Origin: Caballeronia cordobensis
Lineage (GTDB): Bacteria; Pseudomonadota; Gammaproteobacteria; Burkholderiales; Burkholderiaceae
Reading direction: 5' to 3'
NCBI RefSeq assembly: GCF_001544575.2
Contig: NZ_FCNY02000003.1
Coordinates: 248,001 to 312,000, forward strand
DNA length: 64,000 nt
This document shows, piece after piece, positions 42,502-51,584 of this stretch; within the stretch, counting starts at the first letter, position 1, and each line of letters opens with the position of its first letter. Under the pieces are notes generated by a model. That model saw only the letters and a program-made list of their open reading frames with translations, was not told the DNA's origin and ran no database searches. A program made the position numbers and the translations under genes.

Positions 42502-43710
42502 ATGCGATACGCAGTCTCGAATCAATCGGAAAGGGGCACATTTCAGGTCTGGCGCGGCGTGCTGGCCGGGGCGAGCGCGAGTCTCGTCGGCATCGGGCTC
42601 GCGCGCTTCGCCTATACGCCGCTGTTGCCGGCGATCATCGGCGCGCACTGGTTTCCGGCGTCCACGGCGGCGTATCTCGGCGCGGCCAATCTCGGCGGTT
42701 ATCTCGCGGGCGCGCTCGCGGCGGGCTGGCTCGCGCGGCGCGCGCAAGCCGCCACCGTATTGCGCGCGATGATGATCCTCGCCACCATCGCGTTCGTCGC
42801 GTGCGCTTTTCCGGTGTCGTTTCTGTGGTTCTTCGCGTGGCGCTTTCTGTCCGGCATTTCAGGCGGCGCGCTGATGGTGCTCGCCGCGCCGACGATCATC
42901 GCGCATGTCGCGCCGTCGCGCCGCGGCTTTGCGAGCGGCGCGATCTTCGCGGGCATCGGGCTCGGCATCGCCGCGTCGGGGACGATCGTGCCGCTGCTGC
43001 TGCGGCACGGGCTGACCGAGACATGGCTCGGGCTCGCGACGGTGTCGCTGCTGCTGACGATGGTCGCGTGGCACGGCTGGCCGTCGGACGAAGCGCCGGC
43101 GCAGGAGCACGCGCATGGACACACGCATGCGAAAGCGCCTTCGCCGCCCGCGTTGCGCGCGCTGTTCGCGGAATACGCGCTGAATGCGGTGGGGCTCGTC
43201 CCGCACATGATCTTTCTCGTCGATTTCGTCGCGCGCGGACTCGGCAAGGGCGTCGATGCGGGCGCGCAATTCTGGGTGCTGTATGGGCTCGGTGCGATCG
43301 CCGGACCGCTTCTCGCCGGCCATCTCGCGGATCGCGCGGGCTTCGGGCCTGCGCTGCGCGTGGCGTATCTGGTGCAACTGGTGGCCGTCGCGCTGCCGGC
43401 GGTGTCGTCGAGCGCGGTGTTGCTGATGGTGTCGAGCGTGGTGGTCGGCGCGTTCACGCCGGGCATCGTGCCGCTCGTGCTCGGACGCGTGAACGAACTG
43501 CTCGCGCATCATCCGGCCGCGCAGAAGGGCGCGTGGCGCACCGCGACGACGGGATTCGCCGTGCTCCAGGCGCTCGCCGCGTATGGCCTGTCGTTTCTGT
43601 TCTCGAATAGCGGCGGGGATTATCGCCTGCTGTTCGCGATCGGCGCGGCGGCGCTGGCGGTTGCGCTCACCGTCGATCTCTTCGCCGCGTTGAGGTCGAG
43701 GGCGAATTGA
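42502..43710 (+). CDS. MFS transporter, YbfB/YjiJ family
   Basis: 402-aa inner-membrane transporter with about 12 helices. The N-terminal SLVGIGLARFAYTPLLPAII is characteristic of the YbfB/YjiJ group. The ATG at 42502 follows a strong AGGGAGG site; an in-frame ATG six codons earlier is less well placed. The central cytoplasmic loop contains a histidine-rich stretch (EHAHGHTHAK), which could bind metal but may be incidental. It is probably an exporter controlled by the upstream LysR regulator. Confidence 0.9.
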   Translation: MRYAVSNQSERGTFQVWRGVLAGASASLVGIGLARFAYTPLLPAIIGAHWFPASTAAYLGAANLGGYLAGALAAGWLARRAQAATVLRAMMILATIAFVACAFPVSFLWFFAWRFLSGISGGALMVLAAPTIIAHVAPSRRGFASGAIFAGIGLGIAASGTIVPLLLRHGLTETWLGLATVSLLLTMVAWHGWPSDEAPAQEHAHGHTHAKAPSPPALRALFAEYALNAVGLVPHMIFLVDFVARGLGKGVDAGAQFWVLYGLGAIAGPLLAGHLADRAGFGPALRVAYLVQLVAVALPAVSSSAVLLMVSSVVVGAFTPGIVPLVLGRVNELLAHHPAAQKGAWRTATTGFAVLQALAAYGLSFLFSNSGGDYRLLFAIGAAALAVALTVDLFAALRSRAN

Positions 43711-43747
43711 GCCGGATGGGTCGCGCGTCGAGGCCGAACTGCCCGGT

Positions 43748-43762
43748 TTAAGTTTCGCTTAA
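43748..43762. promoter_or_regulatory. Small inverted repeat upstream of the PBP7-like gene
   Basis: TTAAG-TTTCG-CTTAA forms a perfect 5-bp inverted repeat about 90 nt before the endopeptidase start. It is either a weak hairpin or a regulator half-site pair. Nothing links it to a particular protein. Confidence 0.25.
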
Positions 43763-43853
43763 GCCTCGCCCCATACGGTAGCGGACTCTTTCGTCCGCCG
43801 CCGCACCATGCCGCCACATCGACGCTCAATTCCGACGCGCATCCGGACGCGTC

Positions 43854-44678
43854 ATGCTTAAACTGCATCTGCTCTTCATTGTCTTTCTCTTCGCGAGCCT
43901 GGCGCCGCTGATCGCGCATGCGAAGCGCGCCGCCGCCCCGAAGCAGCCCGCCGTGCAGGCGCGCGCCGCGATCGTCGTCGATCTGACGAGCGGCCGCACG
44001 CTCTACGCGAAGCACGCCGACCGGCGCTTGCCCGTGGCCTCGCTCACCAAGCTGCTCACCGCGATGGTCGTGCTCGACTCGAAGCATTCGCTGCTCAAGC
44101 CCGCGCGCATCACCGATGCCGATGTCGATCGACTCAAGTGGTCGCGCTCGCGGCTGCCCGTCGGCTCGCTTTTGCTGCGCAAGACGATGCTGCATATCGC
44201 GCTGATGTCGTCGGAGAATCGCGCCGCGTTCGCGCTCAGCCGCGATTATCCCGGCGGCCGCGCGGGCTTCGTGCGCGCGATGAACCGCACCGCGAAGCGG
44301 CTCGCCATGAACCGCAGCCATTTCGTCGATCCGACCGGTCTTTCGCCGCACAACGTATCGACGGCGCGCGATCTCACGCGGCTCGCGCGCGCGGCGTATC
44401 GCTATCCCACAATCCGCGAATTCGCGACGTCGCATCACAAGCTGGTGCTCGGCGGCGAGGGGCCGCTCGTGTATCGCAATACCGATCCGCTCGTGTATCG
44501 CGATGCGTGGCATGTCGGCTTGCAGAAGACGGGCTTCACGAACGAGGCGGGGCATTGCCTCATCGTCATCGCGACGGTGCGGGGGCGTCCCACGCTCTTC
44601 GTCATCCTCGGCGCGCCGAGTGTGCACGGGCACTTTCAGGACGCGGAAAGGCTGCGAAGCTGGCTTTTGAAGCGCTAG
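43854..44678 (+). CDS. pbpG: D-alanyl-D-alanine endopeptidase (PBP7/8-like)
   Basis: 274-aa penicillin-binding protein of the low-molecular-weight S11 family. A signal peptide covers about residues 1-23. The active-site triad motifs are clear: S63-L-T-K66, S120-E-N122 and K225-T-G227. It cleaves D-Ala cross-links in the peptidoglycan of the periplasm. Length fits PBP7 rather than the longer DacA/DacC carboxypeptidases. It stands alone, convergent with an MFS gene after 10 nt. Confidence 0.9.
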   Translation: MLKLHLLFIVFLFASLAPLIAHAKRAAAPKQPAVQARAAIVVDLTSGRTLYAKHADRRLPVASLTKLLTAMVVLDSKHSLLKPARITDADVDRLKWSRSRLPVGSLLLRKTMLHIALMSSENRAAFALSRDYPGGRAGFVRAMNRTAKRLAMNRSHFVDPTGLSPHNVSTARDLTRLARAAYRYPTIREFATSHHKLVLGGEGPLVYRNTDPLVYRDAWHVGLQKTGFTNEAGHCLIVIATVRGRPTLFVILGAPSVHGHFQDAERLRSWLLKR

Positions 44679-44688
44679 CGGCGCGTTT

Positions 44689-45942
44689 TCAGGCCGCGGC
44701 GAGCGATTCCTCGGCGACGGGCCTGTCGTCGATCGGAAAGTGCAGCAGCGCCGCGACCAGCCCCGCGACGGCCGTCGCGCCCCAGATCAGCGAGTACGAA
44801 CCGGTCGTGTCGAACACATAGCCGCCCAGCCACGCGCCGAGAAACGAGCCGAGCTGATGGCTCAGGAACACGACGCCGAACAGCGTGCCGAGATGACGCG
44901 TGCCGAACACTTTAGCGATGAGACCATTGGTCAGCGGCACCGTGCCGAGCCATGTGAGGCCCATCACGGCGGCGAAGACGACGACGGAAACGCTCGTCGT
45001 GGGCAGCAGCACGAAGAGGGCGATCGTGCCGCCGCGAATCAGATAGAGCCACGCGAGCACATGCTGTTGCCGCCAGCGTCCGCCGAGCCAGCCGCATCCC
45101 CAACTGCCGAACATGTTGAACAGGCCGATGAGCGCGAGCGCCGTTGCGCCGAGCCCGACCGGCATGTGACAGAGCATCAGATAGCCGGGCAGATGCGTGG
45201 CGATGAACGCAAGCTGAAAACCGCACGTGAAAAAGCCGAGCGTCAGCAGCCGGTAGCCGCGATGACGCGTCGCGAAGCGCAGCGTTTCGGCGAGCGGCAT
45301 GGCGGCGCTCTGCGTTTCATGCGATGACGCCGCCGCCACGCGCTGACGGCGGCTCGCGCGATCGAGCACGATGCCGAGCGGCGCCGCGAGCAAGAGCACG
45401 AAGGCGAGCGCGTAGAGCGACGCCGGCACGCCCGCATACAGCCGGATCTCCTGCGCGAACGGCACCATCAGCACTTGGCCGAGGGAGCCGCCCGCGCTGG
45501 CGAGGCCCATCGCGACACTGCGCGTTTGCGGCGAAGCGACGCGTCCGACCGTCGCGAGCACCACGCCGAAGCTCGTGCAACTGATGCCGATGCCGACGAG
45601 CACGCCGAGACCCAATACGAGCATCCATCCCGATGTCGCGGCGGCGGCGAGCGCGAGCCCGGCGGCGAACGTGGCCGCGCCGGTCGCGACGACGGGCGCC
45701 GCGCCGTAGCGGTCGGCGGCGGCGCCCGCGAACGGCTGCGCGAAGCCCCACACGAGATTGTGCAGCGCGATCGCGAAGGCGATCAGCGTGACGGGCAGAC
45801 CGCGATCGAAGGAAAACGGCCCGATGAAAAGCCCGAAGGTCTGACGCACGCCCATCGCGGCGCTCAAAATCAGCCCGGCGGCGGCGATGAGCGCCCACGC
45901 CGTTGCGCGGCTCGTGTCTTTCGTGGCGGATAGGCTTGACAT
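44689..45942 (-). CDS. MFS transporter, monocarboxylate/oxalate-formate type
   Basis: 417-aa inner-membrane protein with 12 predicted helices and the family opening GVRQTFGLFIGPF. The pattern of early helices (WGFAQPFAGAAADRYG) resembles OFA/MCT porters of organic anions. The gene is divergent from a LysR gene on the other side of 85 nt, but both are on the - strand, so the regulator lies upstream in the same direction. The substrate is unknown. Confidence 0.88.
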   Translation of the reverse strand: MSSLSATKDTSRATAWALIAAAGLILSAAMGVRQTFGLFIGPFSFDRGLPVTLIAFAIALHNLVWGFAQPFAGAAADRYGAAPVVATGAATFAAGLALAAAATSGWMLVLGLGVLVGIGISCTSFGVVLATVGRVASPQTRSVAMGLASAGGSLGQVLMVPFAQEIRLYAGVPASLYALAFVLLLAAPLGIVLDRASRRQRVAAASSHETQSAAMPLAETLRFATRHRGYRLLTLGFFTCGFQLAFIATHLPGYLMLCHMPVGLGATALALIGLFNMFGSWGCGWLGGRWRQQHVLAWLYLIRGGTIALFVLLPTTSVSVVVFAAVMGLTWLGTVPLTNGLIAKVFGTRHLGTLFGVVFLSHQLGSFLGAWLGGYVFDTTGSYSLIWGATAVAGLVAALLHFPIDDRPVAEESLAAA

Positions 45943-46027
45943 GGCGCGTGTTCCTCCTTGCCGCCATCGTCGCAGGCGAACGTCCGTGCTGGCAAACGAA
46001 AACTTTTCGTGGACGGTTGAGCGCAGT

Positions 46028-46942
46028 TCAATCGCTCGCTTTTTCGCTTTCGGCGAAACCGGCCGCCTGTTCGATCAGCCAGGTGCGAAACGCGACGAGA
46101 TCCGCGCGCTCGCTCGCGTGCGGCGATTCGCACAGCCAGTAGGCCGTTTGCGTTTCGACGCGCGTCGCGGACGCTTCCACCAGCGTGCCCGCCGTCAGTT
46201 CGCGATCGACGAGCGGCCGTCTGCCGATGACGACGCCAAGCCCCGCCGCGGCGGCGTCGAAGGCAAGCTGGACGGTATCGAAGCGCAGACCGCCGCGAAG
46301 ATCGAGCCCGTCGATGCCCGCGCCGTCCATCCACGCCTGCCAGTCCTGGCTCGCGGTATCGACGTGAATCAGCGTGGCGCGTGAGAGATCCGCGCTGCCG
46401 TCCGCGCCCGACAGCCCCGCGCGGTAGGCCGGGCTGCAAAGCGGCACGAGACGCTCGCCGAAAAGACGCTGCCACGATGCGCCGTCCACCGGGCCGCGCG
46501 AGAGGCGCAGGCCGATATCGAAGCCATCGACGGGAAAACCCGCCTGACGCCGCGAGGTATCGACGCTGACGTCGACGTCGGGCCAGCGCGCGCGGAAATC
46601 GGCGAGGCGCGGGACGAGCCAGCGGGCGGCGAGCGTAGGTGCACAGGTGACGGAGATGGAGCGGCGTGTGCGCCGGTCGGCCAGCGATCGCGTGCCGATG
46701 GCGATGAGCGAGAACGCTTCGGCTATGTAGGGCAGGTAGTGTTCGCCGGCGGCGCTCAGCGACAGGCCGCGCGGCTCGCGCACGAACAACTCCACGCCGA
46801 GCAGCTTTTCGAGCGCGCCGATGCCGTGGCTCACGGCGCCCGGCGTCACGTTGAGCTCGGCCGCGGCGAGCTTGAAACTGCGATGGCGCGCCGCGGCTTC
46901 GAAGAGGCGCAGGGCGTTGAGCGGCGGGAGGCGCTGGGGCAT
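46028..46942 (-). CDS. LysR-type regulator, GcvA-like
   Basis: 304-aa regulator with an N-terminal HTH (FEAAARHRSFKLAAAELNVTPGAVSHGI, about residues 15-42) and a GcvA-type effector domain. The ATG at 46942 starts MPQRLPP; the longer frame upstream runs into the SetA-like exporter gene and is a shadow. It lies between two MFS genes on the same strand and may control one or both. Confidence 0.92.
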   Translation of the reverse strand: MPQRLPPLNALRLFEAAARHRSFKLAAAELNVTPGAVSHGIGALEKLLGVELFVREPRGLSLSAAGEHYLPYIAEAFSLIAIGTRSLADRRTRRSISVTCAPTLAARWLVPRLADFRARWPDVDVSVDTSRRQAGFPVDGFDIGLRLSRGPVDGASWQRLFGERLVPLCSPAYRAGLSGADGSADLSRATLIHVDTASQDWQAWMDGAGIDGLDLRGGLRFDTVQLAFDAAAAGLGVVIGRRPLVDRELTAGTLVEASATRVETQTAYWLCESPHASERADLVAFRTWLIEQAAGFAESEKASD

Positions 46943-46983
46943 GTTGGGCGTGTCGGTCGGCGGCGTGTGCTTATATTGCCATT

Positions 46984-48279
46984 TCAGCGGGCCGGCTCGC
47001 GCCGCGACTTCCACCCGTTCCACGACCGGCGCGCGATGCGTCCGAACGGCGGATTCGCGAACAGGACCGCTGCGCCCAGCGCGATGCCGCCGCAGACGAG
47101 AAACGTGCCTCGATAGCCGAGTGCCGCGACGAGCGCGCCCGACAGCACGCCGGAAAGAATCGAGCCGACGCGCGAGGCGTTGAAAAAGAGCGCCGTGGCC
47201 GAGCTGGGTCGTTCGGGCATCAGGTCCTGCATATAGATCATGCCGAGACATGAGATGACGGACACGACGAACGCGTTGAACGCCTGCATCGGAATCAGGA
47301 AGCGGATGCTCTGCGACGCCGCGACCGCGATGAAATAAACCGTGTGCACGGCGGCGCTGGCGGCGAGCCATCGCTGCTTGTCGAGGCGCGAGCCGCGTGC
47401 GCCGAGCGCGAGCATCATCGGGATTTCGAGGAAGGCGCCGAGCCCGAGCATGACCGATACGTCGATGCGCGTGCCGTGCATGCCGTGAACGACGTACAGC
47501 GGCAACACGATCATGGTGGCGCTCGCGGCCAGCCCGATGAGCGTCATGGCCACGGTGGCGCGCCAGATTTCCGCGCGCGTGTGCGGCGCGCCGGCGTGCG
47601 GCGGCACGAGTTCGTCGGTATCGGGCGCGGTCACTTCGAGGAGCGACGACGGATCGCCCGCGTAGTGCGCGGGTGCGCTGTGCGGATCACCTTTTGGCGA
47701 ATCGTGCATGCGCCAGACGATGCCGCCGCACGCGACGAAACACGCGGCCGCGAACAGGAAAAGGCCGTAGAAGCCCGCGGCGGCGAGCACCAGTGCGCCG
47801 ACCGAGGGGCCGAAGACCCAGGCCATCGACAGGACGGTTCTGAGCGTGGAAAGCGCGAGTGCGCGTTCGGCTTCGTCATCGACGGGCAAAGCGGCGCGTG
47901 CGAACGAGAACACGAGCGACATGGCGGCGCCGCCCGCGCCGAGAAACACGATGCCGATGGCGATCAGCGCGGGATAGCTGCGCAGCAGGCACAGCAGAAG
48001 GAAGCCGAGCGCCGACGCGATGAGCGCGGCAAGCAGCAGCCCACGGTGATGGCCGTGGCGATCCGACCATTTGCCCGCGAAGGCGCTCGCGACGACGCCG
48101 CTCGCCGCGATCACCGTCATGAAGACGCCGAGGCGCAGCGGCGTCATGTCGGCCTGTTCGACGCTGAACAGCGAGAGATACGGCGCGGTGAACGACATCG
48201 CGATGCCGAGCATCAAGGTTGCGCCGGCGAGCGGGAGGAAGAAGGGAATTTTCGCGAGGCTGAAAAGGCGTGTGTTCAT
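46984..48279 (-). CDS. MFS sugar-efflux-type transporter (SetA/SetB-like)
   Basis: 431-aa inner-membrane protein with 12 helices and an extended hydrophilic loop in the middle (about residues 215-255, rich in Pro, His and Asp). The core matches sugar efflux transporters (FMTVIAASGVVASAFAGKWSDRHGHHR). I take the ATG at 48279, which begins right before the first helix. An earlier ATG (48390) would add 37 Pro- and Thr-rich residues that look non-coding. The substrate is uncertain; the name is from the family. Confidence 0.88.
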   Translation of the reverse strand: MNTRLFSLAKIPFFLPLAGATLMLGIAMSFTAPYLSLFSVEQADMTPLRLGVFMTVIAASGVVASAFAGKWSDRHGHHRGLLLAALIASALGFLLLCLLRSYPALIAIGIVFLGAGGAAMSLVFSFARAALPVDDEAERALALSTLRTVLSMAWVFGPSVGALVLAAAGFYGLFLFAAACFVACGGIVWRMHDSPKGDPHSAPAHYAGDPSSLLEVTAPDTDELVPPHAGAPHTRAEIWRATVAMTLIGLAASATMIVLPLYVVHGMHGTRIDVSVMLGLGAFLEIPMMLALGARGSRLDKQRWLAASAAVHTVYFIAVAASQSIRFLIPMQAFNAFVVSVISCLGMIYMQDLMPERPSSATALFFNASRVGSILSGVLSGALVAALGYRGTFLVCGGIALGAAVLFANPPFGRIARRSWNGWKSRREPAR

Positions 48280-48529
48280 CGGGATGTTGAGGGACGCGGC
48301 TGGGGTCGCGTATGGGCGGGTTTGGGGTGATTGTGCGGGATTTGGGCGGTTGGGGGATTTCGGGATTGGGGTGCGCGTGTTAGTTGACATAATGTAAATT
48401 AGCGTCGGTTTTTATGTCGCGGCCAGTTAGAAATGTCGTAGCGCCAGCTAAATACAGATGTCGGGTTTTAAACCGGTGGCAAACTGGCGACTGAGCGCAA
48501 CGCTTTTCCCACCCGTGCGAGGAGACCGC

Positions 48530-48793
48530 ATGACAGCCCATGACTTCTCCCAGTTTTCCTGGGACGAACAAGAAGACGTCAAAGCCGTGCTTGTGAATCG
48601 GGGGCTCGAACTTCGTGATTTCCGGATTACGGACAATGTCATCGTCCCGGAGGACAACTCAACCGGCGCCACGCGGCAGATTTCCGTCACGCGAATCTCC
48701 AACGGCAAGACGGCGAGCTACGACACGGATCACTTCGCCATCTGGCTCACGGATTTCGCGGATGCTCTGGAGTCCGGCGAGTTCGACGACTAA
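48530..48793 (+). CDS. Small hypothetical protein
   Basis: 87-aa acidic soluble protein starting MTAHDFSQFSWDEQEDVKAV, with a GGAG ribosome site 5 nt before the ATG. The frame is open to an ATG 24 codons upstream (48458) but without a ribosome site. The sequence is rich in Asp, Thr and Ser, has no signal peptide or membrane segment, and I do not recognise a family. It is the last intact gene before the biosynthetic cluster. Confidence 0.7.
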   Translation: MTAHDFSQFSWDEQEDVKAVLVNRGLELRDFRITDNVIVPEDNSTGATRQISVTRISNGKTASYDTDHFAIWLTDFADALESGEFDD

Positions 48794-48807
48794 TTAGTTG
48801 AAAGCGC

Positions 48808-49045
48808 TTAGGCGCTCGGCGAAAGCAGCCACTCGAACCACATGCCTTCCTTTGGAGGGTTTGTATTGCTTGCAAGCTCGCCTATCGTTGTCACGAACGT
48901 GCGCTGCTCCTTGATCGACGCCACCACGCCTGCGCGTCGATCGCCATGGCCGCTTCAAACCAGTTCTCGACAAGGCGAACGCCAGATGGAAGCGATCCAA
49001 CAGTGCGCCGTCTTTTGTTAACACGATAACGACACATGATTCCAT
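48808..49045 (-). pseudogene. Decayed small gene, two frameshifts
   Basis: Three reading frames must be joined to read it. Frame 1 gives MESCVVIVLTKDGALLDRFH and continues to LAFAL; a one-base shift continues with VENWFEAAMAIDAQA; a second shift gives VVASIKEQRTFVTTIGELAS and runs to a stop at 48808. Each segment has coding character and they join without gaps, which suggests a once-intact protein of about 80 aa. The family is unknown. The alternative is that only the first frame is ever translated. Confidence 0.5.
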
Positions 49046-49325
49046 CGAAACGCTACGCGATGCGCGAACTCGCGGCGCCAGCGGGACAATCGCCGCTGCA
49101 ATGAGCGCCGGGCGGCGGGTTCCTCGCGCCCGCCCGACAATTCGCCGCCTCTAAGCGCCAGCAACCGTCGATTGGCATCATTCGTGCCTGCAATTCGCCT
49201 GACTGCGGACCATCCTTCCCGATGCGCCGTCGAAGCATCGCCCTGGCCACTCGATGCTCGTTGCTTGGCCGACGCGTGCCGACATGATGCACGCGCGTAC
49301 TGACTATATTTTGAGGAGCAAACTG
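49046..49325. other. Non-coding stretch upstream of the ArgP-like regulator
   Basis: 280 nt between the decayed gene and the LysR gene. It holds no convincing open frame. A GAGGAG ribosome site at 49313-49318 belongs to the downstream gene. No tRNA or attachment-site repeat was recognised at this edge of the cluster. Confidence 0.4.
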
Positions 49326-50270
49326 ATGATGCTCGACCGACATCAGTTGGAGGCTTTCGCAGCCGTCGTCGAAACCTTGAGTTTCGAACGCGCGGCCGAG
49401 AGGCTCAATGTAACGCGCGGCGCGATCTCACAACGCGTCAAGGCACTGGAAGAGGCACTATCGACCGTCCTGCTGGTGCGCGACAAGCCGCTGGCCCTCA
49501 CCGCGGTCGGCGAGGTGCTGCTCAAGCATGTGGTCGCCATCCGGCTGCTCGAAGCCGACACCTACAGCCAGGTGCGCCCGCATGGCGTCGAGGGACGAGG
49601 CATGATGCCGCTCGCCATCGGCGTGGATGCGCATTCGATCGACACGTGGTTCAGCGCCGTCGCCCAGCGCCTGATCGAACGCAACACGGTAGAACTGGAA
49701 ATCGTCGTGGATGACGCCGATCCGGCTTTTCCGGTCCTCACGCGCGGTGAAATCATCGGCTGCGTCTCGACCGTGCCGCGGCCTGCGCGCGGTTGCGCCG
49801 CCACGCTCATCGGCACCATGCCCTATCGTTGCGTTGCGAGTCCGGCCTTCATGCTGCGGTATTTTTGCAAAGGCTTCACCCTGCATTCGGCCACGTCAGC
49901 GCCCGCCGTATTGCTCGGCAAGCGCACCGCCATGCTGGATCGGTATCTCGACACGGTATTCGGCGTAGCCGCCGCCCGTTATCGCAAGAACTTCCTGCCT
50001 TCCGCCGCTTCGCAATTCGAGGCGATCGTCGCGGGGGTGGGCTATGGGCTGCTTCCGGAGCAGACCGTGCGCTCACGGCTCGCCAGCGGCGAACTCGTCG
50101 ATGTGATGCGGCACATGCCGCTGCACGTCACGTTGTACTGGCATCACTGGCGAGCAGCACCGCCCGTCTGCGAGGCGATCTCCTCGGATATCGTCAACAG
50201 CGCGCGGGAGATACTGCAGATGAGCGGCGCGGAAGTCGCGAGTCATGCGACGGCACCCACGACCCCGTGA
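49326..50270 (+). CDS. LysR-type regulator, ArgP/LysG-like
   Basis: 314-aa regulator with an N-terminal HTH of the ArgP type (LEAFAAVVETLSFERAAERLNVTRGAISQRVKALEE). The effector domain contains the RKNFLPSAASQFEAIVAGVGYGLLPEQ segment, close to ArgP. ArgP relatives sense basic amino acids and control exporters such as LysE/ArgO. The start at 49326 has a GAGGAG site; an ATG one codon later is equally possible. It converges with the MFS exporter gene and is the probable regulator of the biosynthetic cluster. Confidence 0.9.
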   Translation: MMLDRHQLEAFAAVVETLSFERAAERLNVTRGAISQRVKALEEALSTVLLVRDKPLALTAVGEVLLKHVVAIRLLEADTYSQVRPHGVEGRGMMPLAIGVDAHSIDTWFSAVAQRLIERNTVELEIVVDDADPAFPVLTRGEIIGCVSTVPRPARGCAATLIGTMPYRCVASPAFMLRYFCKGFTLHSATSAPAVLLGKRTAMLDRYLDTVFGVAAARYRKNFLPSAASQFEAIVAGVGYGLLPEQTVRSRLASGELVDVMRHMPLHVTLYWHHWRAAPPVCEAISSDIVNSAREILQMSGAEVASHATAPTTP

Positions 50271-50303
50271 AGACATTGCACCCGACGAGCGCGGCCGACA
50301 ACG

Positions 50304-51584
50304 CTACGCTCGTCCGGGGCACTTCGGCGCAGCGGCAGACGCCGGCGCATGTTCCTGCGGACCCTTGTCATCCAGCTTTGCGCGGAACCCGCGAGCCGTC
50401 AGCCATAGCAACGCCGCGCCGGGCAGCGATAGAAGCCCTGCCATGAAAAGCATGATGTGCTGCACGCCGAGCGCGGGTCCGAGGCCCGCCGTAATGAGCC
50501 CAGCGATGGGATACGAGAGCGAGTTCACGAGATAGAACGGACCGATGACCTTGCCGAGGTGCTCGGGCTCGATCGCCCTCGCCCGCTGCGTGCGGTTGAA
50601 TACGTTGAACCACGCGACGCCGGCCATCGCAGCGGGAAATGACATTGCGTAGATCCACAGCGTGTCCGTCCAGCCCATCGACGCGAGGCCGATGCACATC
50701 ACGGCGAATCCCGACGCGCCGATGCGATAGACCGACCACATTTTCAGCAAACGGGGCATCGCCAGCAGATTGATGAAGCCGAGCAATCCCGCGGCGGTGT
50801 TCATCAGGCCGAAGACGCTGTCCGGCGCATGGAAGAGCCCAGTTATGAGGTAGGCATTGGCGCTGATCGCGATGGCAAACGCAAGGTTGATCGTGAAGTT
50901 GACCAGTGCGAGCATGAGCACCGGCCGGTTACGGATCAGAAGCTTCCAGCCGAGCAGGAGCTCCTGCCCCACGCGGCTCGGTGTGGCCTTGGCGGACAGC
51001 CCTGTCGGCATACCGCGCCAGCACAGGACGGCGGCGGCGAACGCACCCGCCGCGACGACGAGCAGCGGGAGCTTGCCGAGCCGGTACGCAAGTCCCGCGG
51101 CAAGCACCGGCCCGAGCGCTCTCGACAGCAATTCCGCGTTTTGCACCAGCGATTGCAGGCGCGCCAGGGTGTCGCCTTCCGCGAGCGCCGGAACGGTCTT
51201 TTCCACCGACATGCGAATCGGCGCCATGAACGCGGAGAGCAATGCGCTATTGATCATGAGCGCGGCGATCGCCGCGCCGGGAACCGTCCAGCATACGAGC
51301 GCCGCAATCAGCAGGCATAGCGCACGCCCGGCATTCGACGCGAGAAACAGCCGCTTTCCACCGACACGGTCAGCGAGCACGCCGGCAAACGGATAGCAGA
51401 TCAGCGCCGGCACCCACTCCACGGCAAATGCGATGCCGGAATACGTCATGCTCGCCGTTTCCTGATAGATGATGAGGGGCACCGCGAAAAGCACCGTCTG
51501 CTCGGCGACGATGCCGAGCATCAGCCCGGCGGCGAAGCAGCGCAGGCGCCGGGCCTTGCGGCTGTCGATGGCATCAGATGACAA
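50304..51584 (-). CDS. MFS exporter (cluster-associated)
   Basis: 426-aa inner-membrane protein with 12 helices, of the MFS_3/EntS-type group (DRVGGKRLFLASNAGRALCL motif A-like). Its start overlaps the end of the LLM monooxygenase gene by 11 nt, so the two are co-transcribed. As a co-expressed exporter in a natural-product cluster, it may export the product or give self-protection. Substrate not determinable. Confidence 0.88.
   Translation of the reverse strand: MSSDAIDSRKARRLRCFAAGLMLGIVAEQTVLFAVPLIIYQETASMTYSGIAFAVEWVPALICYPFAGVLADRVGGKRLFLASNAGRALCLLIAALVCWTVPGAAIAALMINSALLSAFMAPIRMSVEKTVPALAEGDTLARLQSLVQNAELLSRALGPVLAAGLAYRLGKLPLLVVAAGAFAAAVLCWRGMPTGLSAKATPSRVGQELLLGWKLLIRNRPVLMLALVNFTINLAFAIAISANAYLITGLFHAPDSVFGLMNTAAGLLGFINLLAMPRLLKMWSVYRIGASGFAVMCIGLASMGWTDTLWIYAMSFPAAMAGVAWFNVFNRTQRARAIEPEHLGKVIGPFYLVNSLSYPIAGLITAGLGPALGVQHIMLFMAGLLSLPGAALLWLTARGFRAKLDDKGPQEHAPASAAAPKCPGRA

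Noticed and set aside
48280..48390. Earlier start of the SetA-like exporter
   Set aside because: Would add 37 Pro/Thr-rich residues with no ribosome site; the ATG at 48279 directly precedes the first helix.
49046..49325. tRNA or integrase attachment site at the left cluster border
   Set aside because: No cloverleaf, integrase gene or direct repeat could be recognised.
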